Source: Diplolepis rosae (lineage: Eukaryota; Arthropoda; Insecta; Hymenoptera; Diplolepididae). From it: a stretch of DNA of 64,000 bases. The notes under the pieces are model-generated. The model saw only the letters and a program-made list of their open reading frames with translations, made no database searches and had not been told where the DNA came from. A program made the position numbers and the translations under genes. Location of the stretch: positions 24,693,501-24,757,500 of the forward strand of contig JAPYXD010000723.1 of assembly GCA_030998225.1 (NCBI GenBank), given 5' to 3'. Below are positions 44,280-56,388 of the stretch, piece by piece; position 1 is the stretch's first letter; each line of letters starts with the position of its first letter.

Positions 44280-44690
44280 TTTTGATTTCAGCATCACATT
44301 CAGCGTCCCCGAAAACCCCCGAGTACCAAGATCTATCCAAATCGAGCTGTTTTTTGCATTTTCGTCCGCCATTTGAAATTTTTGAATTTTGTGTTCAGAT
44401 TCGTAATAAGCGACCTCGAAAAACCCAGATTACGAATTTTTATCTAAATCAAGTAAAATTTGTAATTTCGGTACACCATTCTGGCGCCGCCATTTTGAAT
44501 TTTCGAATTTAGAGTTCAAATTCGTAATGAATGAACTCAAAAATCACGGAGTACAAATAATCATCTAAATCAAGTAAATTTTTGGATTTTTGTCCGCCAT
44601 ATTGGCGTCGCCATTTTGAATTTCCAAATTTTGACTTCAAAATCGGATTCAGCGAGCCCAAAAACCCCCGAGTGAGGCTCAGATTCCAAA
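44280..44690. repeat. ~115-bp satellite-like tandem units
   Basis: TTCA(G/A)ATTCGTAAT(A/G)A, GCCATTTTGAATTT and AAAAACCCCCGAGT recur about every 115-120 bp, roughly four times. Related in wording to 40040-40520 and to a single unit near 42560. Confidence 0.7.
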
Positions 44691-44699
44691 TCAGAGCAA

Positions 44700-45780
44700 G
44701 TTAAATAGGGAAAAAACGGTTGACGCACTATTGCGTCATTGCCACACAGGGCACGGAATTATTTGACGCACTATTGCGTCAATATCAACGAAGGTGTTAA
44801 TAAATTCTGAATGAATAGGGACGCATACGGGACGATTCGAGTCAAAATTATAAAAAAGTTTTCTTAAAAGTGCTTGATTCCTCTTAAGTATTCATCTTAT
44901 CCAAGACCGTGTTCAGAAAATCTCCATTTTTCTGAGATAAGATCAAATTTTAATGGGAATAAAGAATAAAGATTAGGTTCTTTCTAATGGACCTAACCTT
45001 AACCACAAATATTACAAGTAGGGATTCTCTAGTCGGGGCCCTGCCAGATACAAATGGATTTTCCATACTTGAGCGAAACAAGGTATTCCTCACTGGCACC
45101 TGACAGAGCCCCTATCAGTTTTTCCTGGCCTAGAAATACTAATAGGGTGCTAAAAGCGCCCCTACCAGTTTTTTATATGTTAGGGAATTCTAGTCCGGGC
45201 CCCACTGGAACACAACTTGAAATAAGGAAAGATAGGGAAATTTCTACACGGGATTCACTTATGGTGTTGAACACCATTTCTATCTGCAATCTATTGTAGG
45301 TCATATATATCATTGAGTAATTAATCCTGGACGTTTTCAGATTTTTAGAAATGGAAATCGGATTATTATAAATCATCTGAATAAGTGGTTTTCAAAGTAT
45401 CCTAATCAATAAATATCTTTTTTAATTATGAATAGAATATTTTATTAAATTTAATATTCGTAAATCTATGATTTATTTGTTGCGGATTCATAAAATTCTC
45501 ATAAAATTTTTACCATGCGATTTTTCTAACTTTTTCGCTATAAACGGATTTAAAAGTTTGAATTTGCGATGCAGATAAATAAAAAATATATATCTAGATA
45601 GTAAAATCCTACTAGTTTGAGTAAACATAAAATAACGCGTATCTGTCAGTAACTCTAACGTAAGCCCAGAATGACTATATTTGTCCTTGAGTGGATATAC
45701 TTTTTTTCAGACACGCTATTGAAAATTTTTGTATTAACTTCCACTAAATGTAATGTGGCTTGTTTCACTAACTTATATTA
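44700..45780. repeat. mixed short repeats, no gene
   Basis: TTGACGCACTATTGCGTCA palindromes occur twice (44730 and 44763). GGGATTCTCTAGTCGGGGCCC (45022) and GGGAATTCTAGTCCGGGCCCC (45183) form a direct pair. The rest is AT-rich. Confidence 0.5.
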
Positions 45781-45787
45781 AATTCAA

Positions 45788-46047
45788 CACTAGGTTTACC
45801 AAGAGGTCATTTTGACCCCTCTGAGAAAAATTTTCGTTTATTTTTCTTCAAGAAAATTCTTAAAAATAAAAAAAAAATAATAAAAACTAATTATTACCAC
45901 TGATGTAATTTTATTGAGGTTCATTTTTTCTACTTCAACTTGATAATAGATAGGTCAATTTATATGTTTTCCAATGAAAACCCGAGAGGGGTCATTTTGA
46001 CCCCTTTGTTAGAAATAGGTATATGTCAACACATGGTAAACCTAGTG
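45788..46047. mobile_element. 260-bp TTAA-type MITE
   Basis: Ends CACTAGGTTTACCA and the inverse TGGTAAACCTAGTG. The flanks are TTAA at the right and TCAA at the left (one change). Just inside, AGGTCATTTTGACCCCT and GGGGTCATTTTGACCCC are themselves palindromes, placed near both ends. Confidence 0.7.
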
Positions 46048-46439
46048 TTAAATTATTTCTATATCGGAAAATTCAAACTTTTATTTGAATTCTAATATAA
46101 GCACATGTGTATATGGTGTGGTCCATGACAAATCGGACGGGTTCAGGACTCCATGTATCCGATTTACATGAAATTTTATGGATTGATAGACTAACATAAA
46201 TAATGAAGAAACCCAAAATTTGAGATTATTTCATGCATTATTAAGTTATGGGATAAACGAAAAAAAAACATAAAATCAATACCTTCTCATCCATGATGAG
46301 AATGTAATATTTTTGTTCTTTTTCAATTATTTAGAAACTGAAACTAGGAAAAATTCTTATAAAAATTACACAAACGTATCATTAGATGGCCGATGTAGCA
46401 GTATTTTTTGAAAACATTTTTACTCCAAATTTAATAATA

Positions 46440-47845
46440 CAAATCTGCCCGCTTCGCGGGCACATTCTCATCGCGCGCTTCGCTCACAAGTTTGAGCGCG
46501 CCTAGGGCGCGCGATTTGATGGTCGCGCTTCGCGCTCCGTTCTTTCTGGACCTCGCGCTTCGCGCTCGGTCTTATGCTCTTCGCATGCATTTAAGTTTAA
46601 TTATTATAATTTGATACTGAAGCTCAAACCAATTTTATAATAATATTACAGATGATGTAAATTACACTTTTTCTCAAAGTCACTCAATTTCTTTTTGAAT
46701 TTAAGTGAAACAGGAAATTCAATTTACTTAAGGCTCTATCGGCCTTAAGGAACACATTCTCATCATGACACTCGCGCTTCGCGCTCGATTTTCTGTATAC
46801 ATTTCAGTAACTTTTTAACAAATTACATGATTAAAATAATTTATTCTCTTCCAAATCTCTCAAAAAAAAAAAAAACAATCTTAGACTTTATTTAAGCAAA
46901 TGCTTTTGCGGAAAAACGCTTATTTCGTATCTCACATATTTTGGTGAAAAAAATCGAATTTTTTAAATATTAAAAATCAAAACATACAATATACATCCTG
47001 TCCCGAAATGTCTCAATGAGAATTTGTAGACCTCATTCAGGCAAACAATTTTCCATCTAAACGTTTTTTTTCTATCTCACATATTTTGTCTAAAAAATTG
47101 AATTTTTGAATTTTAATCGTATTTTTTGGAATTGAAACGAAAAATATATGTTTTATCAGAAACTGTGTCAGACAAAATTTGTAGATCTTTTTAAAACGAA
47201 CAACTTTGTATTCTTACGTTTTTTTCGTATTTCGAATATTATTGTTAAAAAATTGAATTTTGGATTTTCAATAGTTTTTTTTTTAATTAAAAAGAAAAAT
47301 ATGCATCTTATGAAAAAATGTTACAATTCAAATTTGTAGGACGTTATGTAGAAAATAATATTGTTTCATAACGTTTTTTCGTATCTCGTACAATTTAACT
47401 GTAAAATAGAATTTTGATATTGACTTCTTTCATGTTTTAATATGCTGTAAAATTTCTAATTTTGATTTAATCAAAGAATGTTATCAGGATAATTTTCAGA
47501 GATTTACTAGAACTATCAAAAACCAGTATTGGAATTTTTGATTTTTTCAAAAAGTTATTTTCAAAAACACAAAATTAGTGCTCAATCCCTGAATTTTGAT
47601 TGGATGTGGCTGGTTAACGAACTTGTCTTTACTTTTTCGGCTCCGATAAAGTGTGCCAAAGCTCAATTCAATCTGATGATTTTATCGAGAGTTATGCCGC
47701 ACACGACCTACTACAGACAGACAGAAACTTTCGTAAAAACCGTTTTTTCTGACTCAGGGGGTCTCAAAACGTAAAGATTTGATGAGAATTTCGAAAGTCA
47801 TTTTTGACATAAAACCAAAACCTCCTCATCCATGATGAGAATGTA
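46440..47845 (+). mobile_element. K-repeat copy 3 (complete)
   Basis: Best-bounded copy, 1,406 bp, because the opposite foldback arm shows the target without it (AAATTTAATAATA followed by an A run). A 45-bp scrap of the K-repeat tail is also present at 46264-46308. Confidence 0.85.
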
Positions 47846-49756
47846 AAAAAAATGTTTTTTTTTCAAACATATTGATTGTTTGAAAAAACACCATCTTTGA
47901 AAAATCTGAAAAAATTCATAGTGATAGCCCCAAGCATTACGCAAATTTTAGGTATATAATTACGGTGCGCACTCGAAAATTGTGCGAAATATGAATTTTT
48001 TTTTAAAGTGAGACGCGTGGAATCACGATCTTCGATCGACGACGTTGGGCCCAAGTTCCACTAATGTTCTATTACTATCTGCTTTTTCGAGAACGTTACT
48101 ATCAAAATGTGATGGGGAGTGATTATTAATTCTTTGATTATCGCTTTATACTCATGACATATGAATAATGTAATGAGTTTTATGATTATACATAAATTAT
48201 CAAAAAAATAATTTTTTTTATTATCATGAAAATAAATTAGTTGGTACAGAATCCACGAGAGTTTATATTCAAAGAGCAGTTTACATCCCAGGCGGAAATT
48301 TACAACAGGCGCAGCACCGCGCCAGCACTGCCAGCGGACTTCCAGCGCTGGCATAGTGCTGGCAGTAGATCCTCATGAAGTCTGTCGCGGGGCTGGCAAA
48401 GCTTCGAAAGGTAACACCGGCATAGTGCTGACCAGCAGTGCTGCGTTAGCGCTGACCACGGTTTGCCCACTCCTATAGGCCAAGTGGCGAAAGAAAAATA
48501 GTAATTGGTACGTCCCCTTGTCGCCGCTAGTGTATCATCGAAATGAACGTCGTGCGGAGTCGACATGTTGTCACTTGTCTGCATGTTTTAGTTGATTAAA
48601 ATTCATAGCGATTTCAAGTGATTTTAATGAAATTCGATCTATAAAGTGCTAATACCTAATGTGCCAACAATTAGCAGTGCTTCACTGTTTGCCCTCCAAA
48701 TTAAAATAGCGGTAGCTGCAAATCGAGTAAGTCACCAATAACTTTTGTTTTGAATCTAAAATAAAACTCGTAAAGGCTTGGTTTCTCGTTTTGTGTATAA
48801 AAATTTATTACGCATTATCATATTGCAAAACCCGGTAAGAAAGCTTGCATTAAAAAGTATTTTTGTCCTTCAGTTTTAAATCCGCATTTAAGTGTCGATA
48901 AAGATAAAACTCCAGTCCCCTTCAAAGCCGATTCAAGCCATGCAAAGTCACCTCAAATATAATAAAATCCGAATTTTTCCTTTTTCGCATGGGATGGCGA
49001 AAATTTCGCGCCCTTCATTACTGGATCTGAAGTGGAGGGGAGATGGGTAGTTTTCGTGCAATCTAGTTCCTGCTACGTCCCCTAGATGTCGCTGATAGAA
49101 ATTCATACGCCCGCCACCATCTGTAAGTACCCCTTCAAAATACATGGGAGTGGGCACACCATGGCGCTGACCTTCAGTGCTGGCGTGGTGCTGGCGGAAC
49201 TCCGATAGTTAACAACGGCATAGTGCTGACCAGCGGTACTGCGCTAGCGCTGGCCTTCAGTGCTGGTGCGGTGCTGGCACTAGTACAAAATGTCACTCGG
49301 CTGGGAGTTGTCTTTTAGTACTGGGGCGGTACTGGAAAATGTACCGAAAATCTGTAATGTACTTAGATAAAAAGTACAGGGAAAGTTAGAGTTAAGACTC
49401 TAATATTTACCGTTTTTAGCGGCAACGGAGGGATATTCGCTTGGAAGGTTAAGTTTACTGTTTTCACAGTAAAAAATCTGTTTTCAAGCTAGAAAATTTT
49501 TTCTGAGTAAATTGGCAATACTTTTTCGTTACACGCACACAGAAAAAAAAATTAATAAGTGAACTGCAGGAACATAGGTAGATCAAATAAGAGCAGTAAT
49601 TGAATCGATGAATATTCTTAGTACATTTCAAAACTTTATTTACTTTCAAGCAGACTCTAACTTACTATTTTTATATACAAACTTACCTAAAAACACACAT
49701 TCCCGTCTACACTACACAAACGCTCGTATGGGTAGTATTAAAAATTATTCTTAACG

Positions 49757-49814
49757 CTGTGGGTTCGAACCCTCTCTACTTACAATTAACGCATTACTAA
49801 CCTAACGACTAAGC
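49757..49814 (-). other. tRNA-like module, family D
   Basis: Minus-strand TTAGTCGTTAGGTTAGTAATGC, loop ATTGTAA and B box GGGTTCGAACCC. Uninterrupted partner of 20882-20938. Confidence 0.55.
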
Positions 49815-50370
49815 TTCTCGGCTGCGCACGCTTGGAATACAAGAAAGAAAATAGCGCTTATAACCTTCAACTACTGCAGGGCCGTGTCAGAAGTGTATAG
49901 GCCCCGTGTAATCGGGAATTTTTAGATTTTATCCCAATTTATGATTCCGATTAAAATTTTTAAGATTTTTAATTATTAAATAGATTTTCTATAAAATAAA
50001 ATATTTTTGAAAGAAAGCGATCAAATTTTTGAATTAAAGAACATTACATAATAAAAAGATTTATATACATTTTAGAATTATTAACTTTTATTATTGTATA
50101 TTAGTGATACTTTATACAGGTTATTCTTCCTTTAATTTTTGCTTTCAAGAGTAAAATCAACGTATGTTCAGAGTCTGAAAATTTTGAGTTTTTTCAATTT
50201 CAAAAATATGATGAAAATAAAATAAAAATGTTTTTCGATCAGCGAAATTTTACTTACCATCATACCAATGCGGGCACACAATCGAATGTGTAGAATGTAA
50301 TTGATTTTTTTTTAGAGTACTGCTCATAGCATTACTAATATGTTTGTCGGAAATGAAAGGCGATAGAAAG

Positions 50371-50720
50371 GCTTGGCATTACTCAAAAGTTGGTTGTTTG
50401 CTAACACTGGACGGTGGCACTGCGCCGTTGCTGATCGAGTGCTGCGCCGATACTTGACATTACGCGATATTTGTTGATCGTCAATACTGAAAAGCGGTAC
50501 CATGCCAGTGCTGCACCGACGCTTGGCATTACTCAAAAGTTGGTTGTTTGTCAACACTGAATGTTGGTACTGCGCCGGTGCTGATTTAGTGGTGCACCGA
50601 TGCTTGGCAATACACAAATGTTGGTTTTTTGCCAGCACTGAAAAGCAGTACTGCGCCGGTGTTTAGCCAGTGCCGCCCCAGCGGTGTGCCAACGCTTGGC
50701 ACAGTGCTGATCGGCAGCAC
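50371..50720. repeat. ~80-bp minisatellite in the composite element
   Basis: GCTTGGCATTACTCAAAAGT...CTGCGCCGGTGCTGAT recurs at about 50371, 50452, 50521, 50602 and 50691. Confidence 0.8.
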
Positions 50721-51834
50721 TGGCATTACTCACGGGTTACAACCGGAACGGTACCGCGCCGGTTGTAAGGATTGGCAGTATACCGATTTTTCCGCCTGGG
50801 ATGATTCGACAAAAAAGGAAACATTGTTGTAATCCATACAAAAATAAAAACCGAAAGTGAATATTACGTGATTTTTCACTCTCGATACAAATTAAAATAT
50901 AGTGAAATCATCACGTGCTGATCTATAAATAATTTATCAAGCCTGAGCTTGAAATTCATTTTCCTTTTAATAAATTATACTCGCAGATTCAAGTGAAAGC
51001 AGTTTGAGGGCATTCCCAGAGCATTTTCTCAATAAATTCAAAGATGTTAAAAAAAATGCTCTCCTTTACAACACATGCAGGATAAGAGTTATGAAAGATG
51101 AAGTTTTAGAAGAAGGATAGAAAATAATAAGATTTGATCCTCCTAGCATTTATGTTTTCTTTCTTAATTGTTGAAATTATCAGAAATCGGCAAATGTCCC
51201 GCAAAATCTTCCTTCTCACGGCCTCCAGGTACCTTCCGATTCCAAAAATCCCTCGAAGACAATAATATTGACGAAAAATCAGAGTCCTTGTGATTCATCA
51301 GATTCACATCAACGTACAATTCAAAAAATCACTCTTCATACTTTCTGACGTAAAAAATTTATTTGTGGATTTTTTACGAACAAATTTATTTTTATGATAA
51401 TAAAAAAAAATTATTTTTTTGATAATTTATGTATAATCATAAAACTCATTACATTATTCATAGGTAATACTTGGGGCCAGCACTATGCATTTTTTTAGAT
51501 TTTCCAAAGATGGCATTTTTTCAAGAAATCAATTTGTTCGAGAAAAACATTTTTTTTTTTTATTATTAAATTTGGAGTAAAAATTTTTCCAAAAAATACT
51601 ACTACATGTATTTTTTTAAAGAATTTTTCCTATTTTCAGTTTTTAAATAATTGAAAAAAAAACAAAAATGTATTTTTTTTTTGTTTATCCCATAACTTTT
51701 TAAATAATGCATGAAAAATTTTCAAATTTTGAGTTTCTTCACTACTTGTGTTAGTCTATCAATCCTTAAAATTTCAAGTAAATCGGAAACATGGAGTCCT
51801 GAACCCGTCCGATTTGCCATGGAACACGCCATAT

Positions 51835-52282
51835 ATTTCCATAATATTCACAAACTTTATTATATTTTTATTAAAGATGAATAAAATTTAAGATGAAAGT
51901 ATATTCATTTTTTATAATTTACATGGATAAATTGCATGAGAATAATCTAAAAGAAATTAATTCTCTTTTAGAAGGTCGCAGTCTCTTCGGGATATAACTT
52001 AAAAACTGCGTTTTTTAAAACTTCATTAATAAAATAATAAGATATTGTAAATTAGTGATTGCTAATCTTAATGCCTTTAAATCTTTTGCTTGTAAGTAAA
52101 ATAACGTATAAAAATTTTATATACGTTAAGTTTCTTAAACTCTCTAACAATTTATGACATATCTCGTAGAAATCCTTGGAAAATCTAAAAAGCGTATACA
52201 ATTTTTTTAAATCCTGTGAAATATGATAAAAGATCGAGAAAACCTTTCTGTTAAAGTTTCTGAACTGAATGTGTTAATAAAC
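51835..52282. other. AT-rich DNA, nothing recognised
   Basis: No gene or named repeat seen. Confidence 0.35.
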
Positions 52283-52549
52283 ACTGAAAGAAATGGTATT
52301 GTGTTTCTACCTTATCGAGTTTGTTAAAGAATTTTTATGCAAATTAGAAAGAAAATCTTCTTACTTCAGTTATATTATTTTGTGTCTTAATATGTATGAA
52401 TAAGAAGATAACAAATACTAGTTGAGTAGACGAGTGCATTCTGTCGGATCGAATGTCGCGAATTCGATTCGCCTTGATATACGCACCTTAAGCCGTATAC
52501 CTTAGCGACAGAAAAATACTCAATTTTTCTATCAGTAAGATTCTTGTCC
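52283..52549 (+). mobile_element. CACTG-like element with tRNA-like module, family E
   Basis: Starts CACTGAAAGAAATGG and ends near TTTTTCTATCAGTA, a rough inverse. At 52417-52477 it carries CTAGTTGAGTAGACGAGTGC (A-box-like), then GCGAATTCGATTCGC, a perfect T-stem with a B-box-like loop. Confidence 0.45.
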
Positions 52550-53000
52550 GAAACTTACTTAAAAAGCGACTCGAGGTCCCTCAAAATTAGTACCGTTAGA
52601 ACGGCATGGTCATGCGTCCTTTTCTGACACACGCTTAGACATCGGAAAAACCCTTTCCTTGTCTCACCCATACGGCTGACCGATCCACCAGCATCTTCCC
52701 TCTCCCCGCTACCCCCTTGCCACGAAACGGACTTCACTCCTACAAGACAGGAAAAGTAAAAGCTGGGAAAGCGAGGAAAAGCGGGGGGAGGCAAGTAGAC
52801 TCTCTCAGCGTCTACCCCTTCTCGATCGGCCACCACCAACAGGGAAGAAAAGGACGCAGCGACGCTAGCCATAGGATAGAGGAAGACAGCGATACTTCCT
52901 CCCTCCAAGAAGCTAGCAAAGTCGAATAAGGGAAGGAGGCTCTGTACCCAAAACTATATTAAAAAAACCCTTACCTCCTTCCACTGCGACATTTCTCCTC
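52550..53000. other. GC-richer upstream region of the two-exon gene
   Basis: Contains overlapping ORFs on both strands (117 codons minus, 70 codons plus) that I do not recognise. It may be promoter or an upstream exon. Confidence 0.3.
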
Positions 53001-53012
53001 ATTTCTTATCCC

Positions 53013-53020
53013 TATAAAAA
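53013..53020 (+). promoter_or_regulatory. TATA box
   Basis: TATAAAAA, 31 bp ahead of CAGTTCACT (about 53043), which resembles an arthropod initiator. The inferred 5' leader is about 65 nt. Confidence 0.6.
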
Positions 53021-53108
53021 GGGCCTCGAGACGCTAAACAGACAGTTCACTTTGGTCAGGAGTTCCTGACCTACGCAACAAAGGACGCTCTTCGAATCTC
53101 GAATAAAG

Positions 53109-54606
53109 ATGTTCGACCTACAAGTGCCAAGTTTGATTCTGCCCGCCGCAATCCAGTCCAAAAAGCCCGTAAGTCCGTATAGCCGATAACTCTTCTCTTC
53201 TTTTCTTGAGACTAACTCTTAGATCGCTAAGAATTATCTCAACCCTTTTAACTCTTCGAGACACTCGGATCCCCGAGTATCTCTCTCTATTTCTTGAGGC
53301 TAACTCTTAGATCGCTAAGAATTACCTCGAACATTTTAACTCTTCGAGACACTCAGATCCCTGAGTATCTCCCTCTATTTCTTGAGACAAACTCTTAGAT
53401 CGCTAAGAATTATCTCAAATCTTTTAACTCTTCGAAACACTCAGATCCCTGAGTATCTCCCTCTATTTCTTGAGACCAACTCTTAGATTGCTAAGAATTA
53501 CCTCAAATCTTTTAACTCTTCGAGACACTCAGACCCCTGAGTATCTCCCTCTCTATCTCTTGAGACTAACTCTTAGATCGCTAAGAAGTATCTCAAGTCT
53601 TCAACTCTTCGAGACACTCAGATCTCTAAGTATCTCCCTCTCTCTCTCTCTCTTCTCTCGAGATTAACTCTTAGATCGCTAAGAATTATCTCGAATCTCT
53701 AACTCTTCGAGACACTCAGATTTCTGAGTATCTCTCTTTCTCTCCCTCCCCAACTTACTCTTAGATCTCTAAGAGTCCCACTGTTTACCCGATTATTCTC
53801 TGCCGCAGAATAAAAAGAGGCGCCAGAAGATCGGCCCGGCGCAAGTCAAGCGCCAGAACGAACGCTTAGCCGCCTACATCGCCGCTAAGGAGGCCGCCCG
53901 ACTAGCCACCGAAGCCGGTGGGTACAACCCGCTGAACCCAGGCTACGACTCGACACCGACTTCCACCACCACGTCTGCCGATATTGCGCCAGGATCGGCT
54001 ACCTACCAGCCCACGCCGAAGGACGAGTTGGTTAGGCCAGCTACCCCCACGCCAGCGACCAAGACCACACCGCCACGTTGCCCTCACACGACTGCAGCCA
54101 GGACGTCGCCAGGTTTTCCCCTCGACGAACTGTTTGACCGGGTGGCCAAGTATCACACAGCGAGCATCGAGGCGACAACCAAGGAGGGAACCTCAGAGTC
54201 CAGCCGCACCCTCGACGAGCTGCTACGATCCCCAGTCTGGGAGTTGGAACTGTCCTGCTCCCCGATTCGTCTCACACCCGAGCGAACCACTAGACTCGCC
54301 CAAGACGCAGCCAAGTGTGGCGCCGTGTCTCGCCGACTTTTCGGCCCCCAGGACGACGGCGAAAAACCGCTACGAGAACGTCAACCTTTGACGTCAGACA
54401 ACCGCGCCAGGCCAGCGCCCAGGAGGGGAATTAAATTGATCCCTCCCCCAGCCGACGATCCCTCTACGAAGCGACGAGCCACACGGCCCCAGCGACCACC
54501 TACCAAGCCTCGCGGCCCCTCGACCCGATACCTTGGCAGCCCGGACAGGCCCCGGCCAGCGCCCCGACCACGGGCCCACCTTCGTACGCACCCTTACAGG
54601 GTCTAA
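53109..54606 (+). CDS. two-exon gene, unknown basic Pro/Arg-rich protein
   Basis: Exon 1 is 53109-53168 (ATG after AAAG, 20 codons). The intron is 53169-53808 (GTAAGT donor; pyrimidine-rich tract then GCAG acceptor). Exon 2 is 53809-54606 (265 codons plus stop). The junction is in phase 0 and the product is 285 aa. The spliced frame joins SKKP to NKKRRQK, making a nuclear-localisation-like basic cluster across the junction. An Ala/Glu-rich helix follows (QNERLAAYIAAKEAARLATE), then low-complexity Pro/Thr/Arg sequence. A middle block (FPLDELFDRVAKYH, TLDELLRSPVWELELS) looks folded. A TATA box lies upstream and AATAAA at 54627 downstream. Exon 2 is much richer in GC than the surroundings. I recognise no family; it could be a host gene or part of an unrecognised retroelement. 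Confidence 0.55.
53213..53780. repeat. ~90-bp minisatellite inside the intron
   Basis: Six full units and a partial one start at about 53213, 53301, 53389, 53478, 53568, 53665 and 53756. Each has two small palindromes, CTCTTAGATCGCTAAGA and GAGACACTCAGATCCCTGAG, joined by pyrimidine-rich spacers. The array fills most of the 640-bp intron. Confidence 0.9.
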
Positions 54607-54626
54607 GCCCTTCTGTGTGTTAAAGG

Positions 54627-54632
54627 AATAAA
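54627..54632 (+). terminator. poly(A) signal
   Basis: AATAAA 21 bp after the stop of the two-exon gene. Confidence 0.5.
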
Positions 54633-54982
54633 TGATCTACCTTGCTTTTTTTTCGAACCCAACGACTCGTCACTGACTACTCCCACCCCTTAGAATAAGA
54701 TCCTACCTCCTACCCGTACCACTACGTTAGGACCTTATCAGCCTTATTTGTCGGATCGGATTTTTTCGATTCGATCGGCCGCATAGTCGAATGTCGAATA
54801 TTCGACATCCGAAACACTCTTCTTCGGATGTCGAATATTCGACACCCGAAGTGCCTCAATTCGGATATTGAAAATTCGATGAGCGCAGGATATAGTTTGC
54901 AACTTTTAACCAGACATCACACAATATACATACATTGTATAATTGTATTTTGATTTTATATCGCCATAGTCGAAAGAATGTA

Positions 54983-56141
54983 TTACGTTCTCATCATGGA
55001 TGAGAAGGTATTGGTTTTATGTGAAAAATGACTTTTGAAATTTTCATCAAATCTTTACGTTTTGAGACCCCCTGAGTCAGAAAAAAGGGTTTTTACGAAA
55101 GTGTCTGTCTGTCTGTCTGTCTGTAGTAGGTCGTGTGCGGCATAACTCTCGATAGAATTATCAGATTAAATTGAGCTTTGGTACACTTTATCGGAGCCGA
55201 AAACGTAAGGACAAGTTCATTAACCAGCCTCATCCAATCAAAATTGAGGGATTGAGCACTACTTTTGTGTTTTTGAAAATAACTTTTTGGAAAAATCAAA
55301 AATTCCAATACTGGTTTTTGATAGTGCTCATAAATCTCTACAAATTATCCTGATAACATTTTTTGATTAAATCAAAATTAGAAATGTTACAGCAAATTCA
55401 AATTCGAAAAAAGTCAATATCAAAATTCCATTTTCCAGTTAAATTATACGAAATACGAAAAAACGTTATGATACAATATTATTTTCTACATAAAGTCCTA
55501 CAAATTTGAATAATAACATTTTTTCATAAGATGCACATTTTTCTTTTTAATTAAAAAAAAAAAACTATTGAAAATCCAAAATTCAATTTTTTAACAATAA
55601 TATGTGAAATACGAAAAAAACGTAAGAATACAAAGTTTTTTGTTTCAAAAAGATCTACAAATTTTGATCGACACAGTTTCTGATGAAACATATATTTTTC
55701 GTTTCAATTCCAAAAAATACGATTAAAAATCAAAAATTCCATTTTTTAGACAAAATATGTGAGATACAAAAAAAACGTTTAGATGGAAAATTTTTTGCCT
55801 AAATGAGGTCTACAAATTCTTGTTAGGACATTTCGGGACAGGATGTATATTTTATGTTTTGATTTTTAATATTAAAAAAATTCGATTTTTTTCGCCAAAA
55901 TATGTGAGATACGAAATAAGCGTTGTTCTGCAAAATCGTTTCCTTAAATAAAGTCTACGATTGTTTTTCCTTTTTGAGAGATTTGGAAGAAAATAAATTG
56001 TTTTAATCATGTAATTTATTAAAAAGTTACTGAAATGTATACAGAAAATCGAGCGCGAAACGCGAGCGCCATGATGAGAATGTGTTCCTTAAGGCTGATA
56101 GAGCCTTAAGTAAATTGAATTTCCTGTTTCACTTAAAAACA
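54983..56141 (-). mobile_element. K-repeat copy 4
   Basis: Inverse orientation. The CG-rich head beyond TTAAGGC...CCTTAAG is missing. It holds the uninterrupted AAGG site (55942-55945) that is filled in copy 1. The tail ORF is open at 55093-55308. Confidence 0.85.
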
Positions 56142-56388
56142 ATATATTATTATACAAAATATTATTAAATACAAATCACGTTGCCTGATTCTTCAAACAA
56201 TTTTAATACACATTCCTTTAAATGATATGAATAAATCGCATATGAAAAAAACGAATTCTTTCGACTCACGATTCCGATATGATAAACTATTAATAATAAC
56301 TTGAAAAATGTATTCACAAATTATTTTAAATTTAATATTATATTTACATTTAATAAAATGAATAATTATATATTTTTAAAAAATTAGT

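Larger units (their letters stand above)
48287..50800 (-). mobile_element. 2.5-kb composite element, copy 2 (GTACC type)
   Basis: Ends CCCAGGCGGAAATTTACAAC and the inverse TTTTTCCGCCTGGG, with AT on both sides. Same block order as 20234-22700 but reversed. The subterminal units here are GCACTGCCAGC/GCGCTGGC-rich. No coding region. Confidence 0.75.
46111..51834. mobile_element. foldback element carrying two nested insertions
   Basis: Ends ATATGGTGTGGTCCATGAC and the inverse CCATGGAACACGCCATAT. The arms (46111-48240 and 51360-51834) match over several blocks. The left arm carries a K-repeat (46440-47845) absent from the right arm. The centre carries a complete composite element (48287-50800). 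Removing both leaves about 1.8 kb. Confidence 0.8.

Noticed and set aside
53470..53667. 65-codon Leu/Arg/Ser-rich ORF
   Set aside because: It is a translation of the intron minisatellite.
53213..53780. CRISPR-like array
   Set aside because: Units are contiguous tandem repeats without unique spacers, inside a eukaryotic intron.
53902..54591. Minus-strand ORFs of 84 and 65 codons
   Set aside because: Antisense shadows of the GC-rich second exon; a high-GC strand opens frames by chance.
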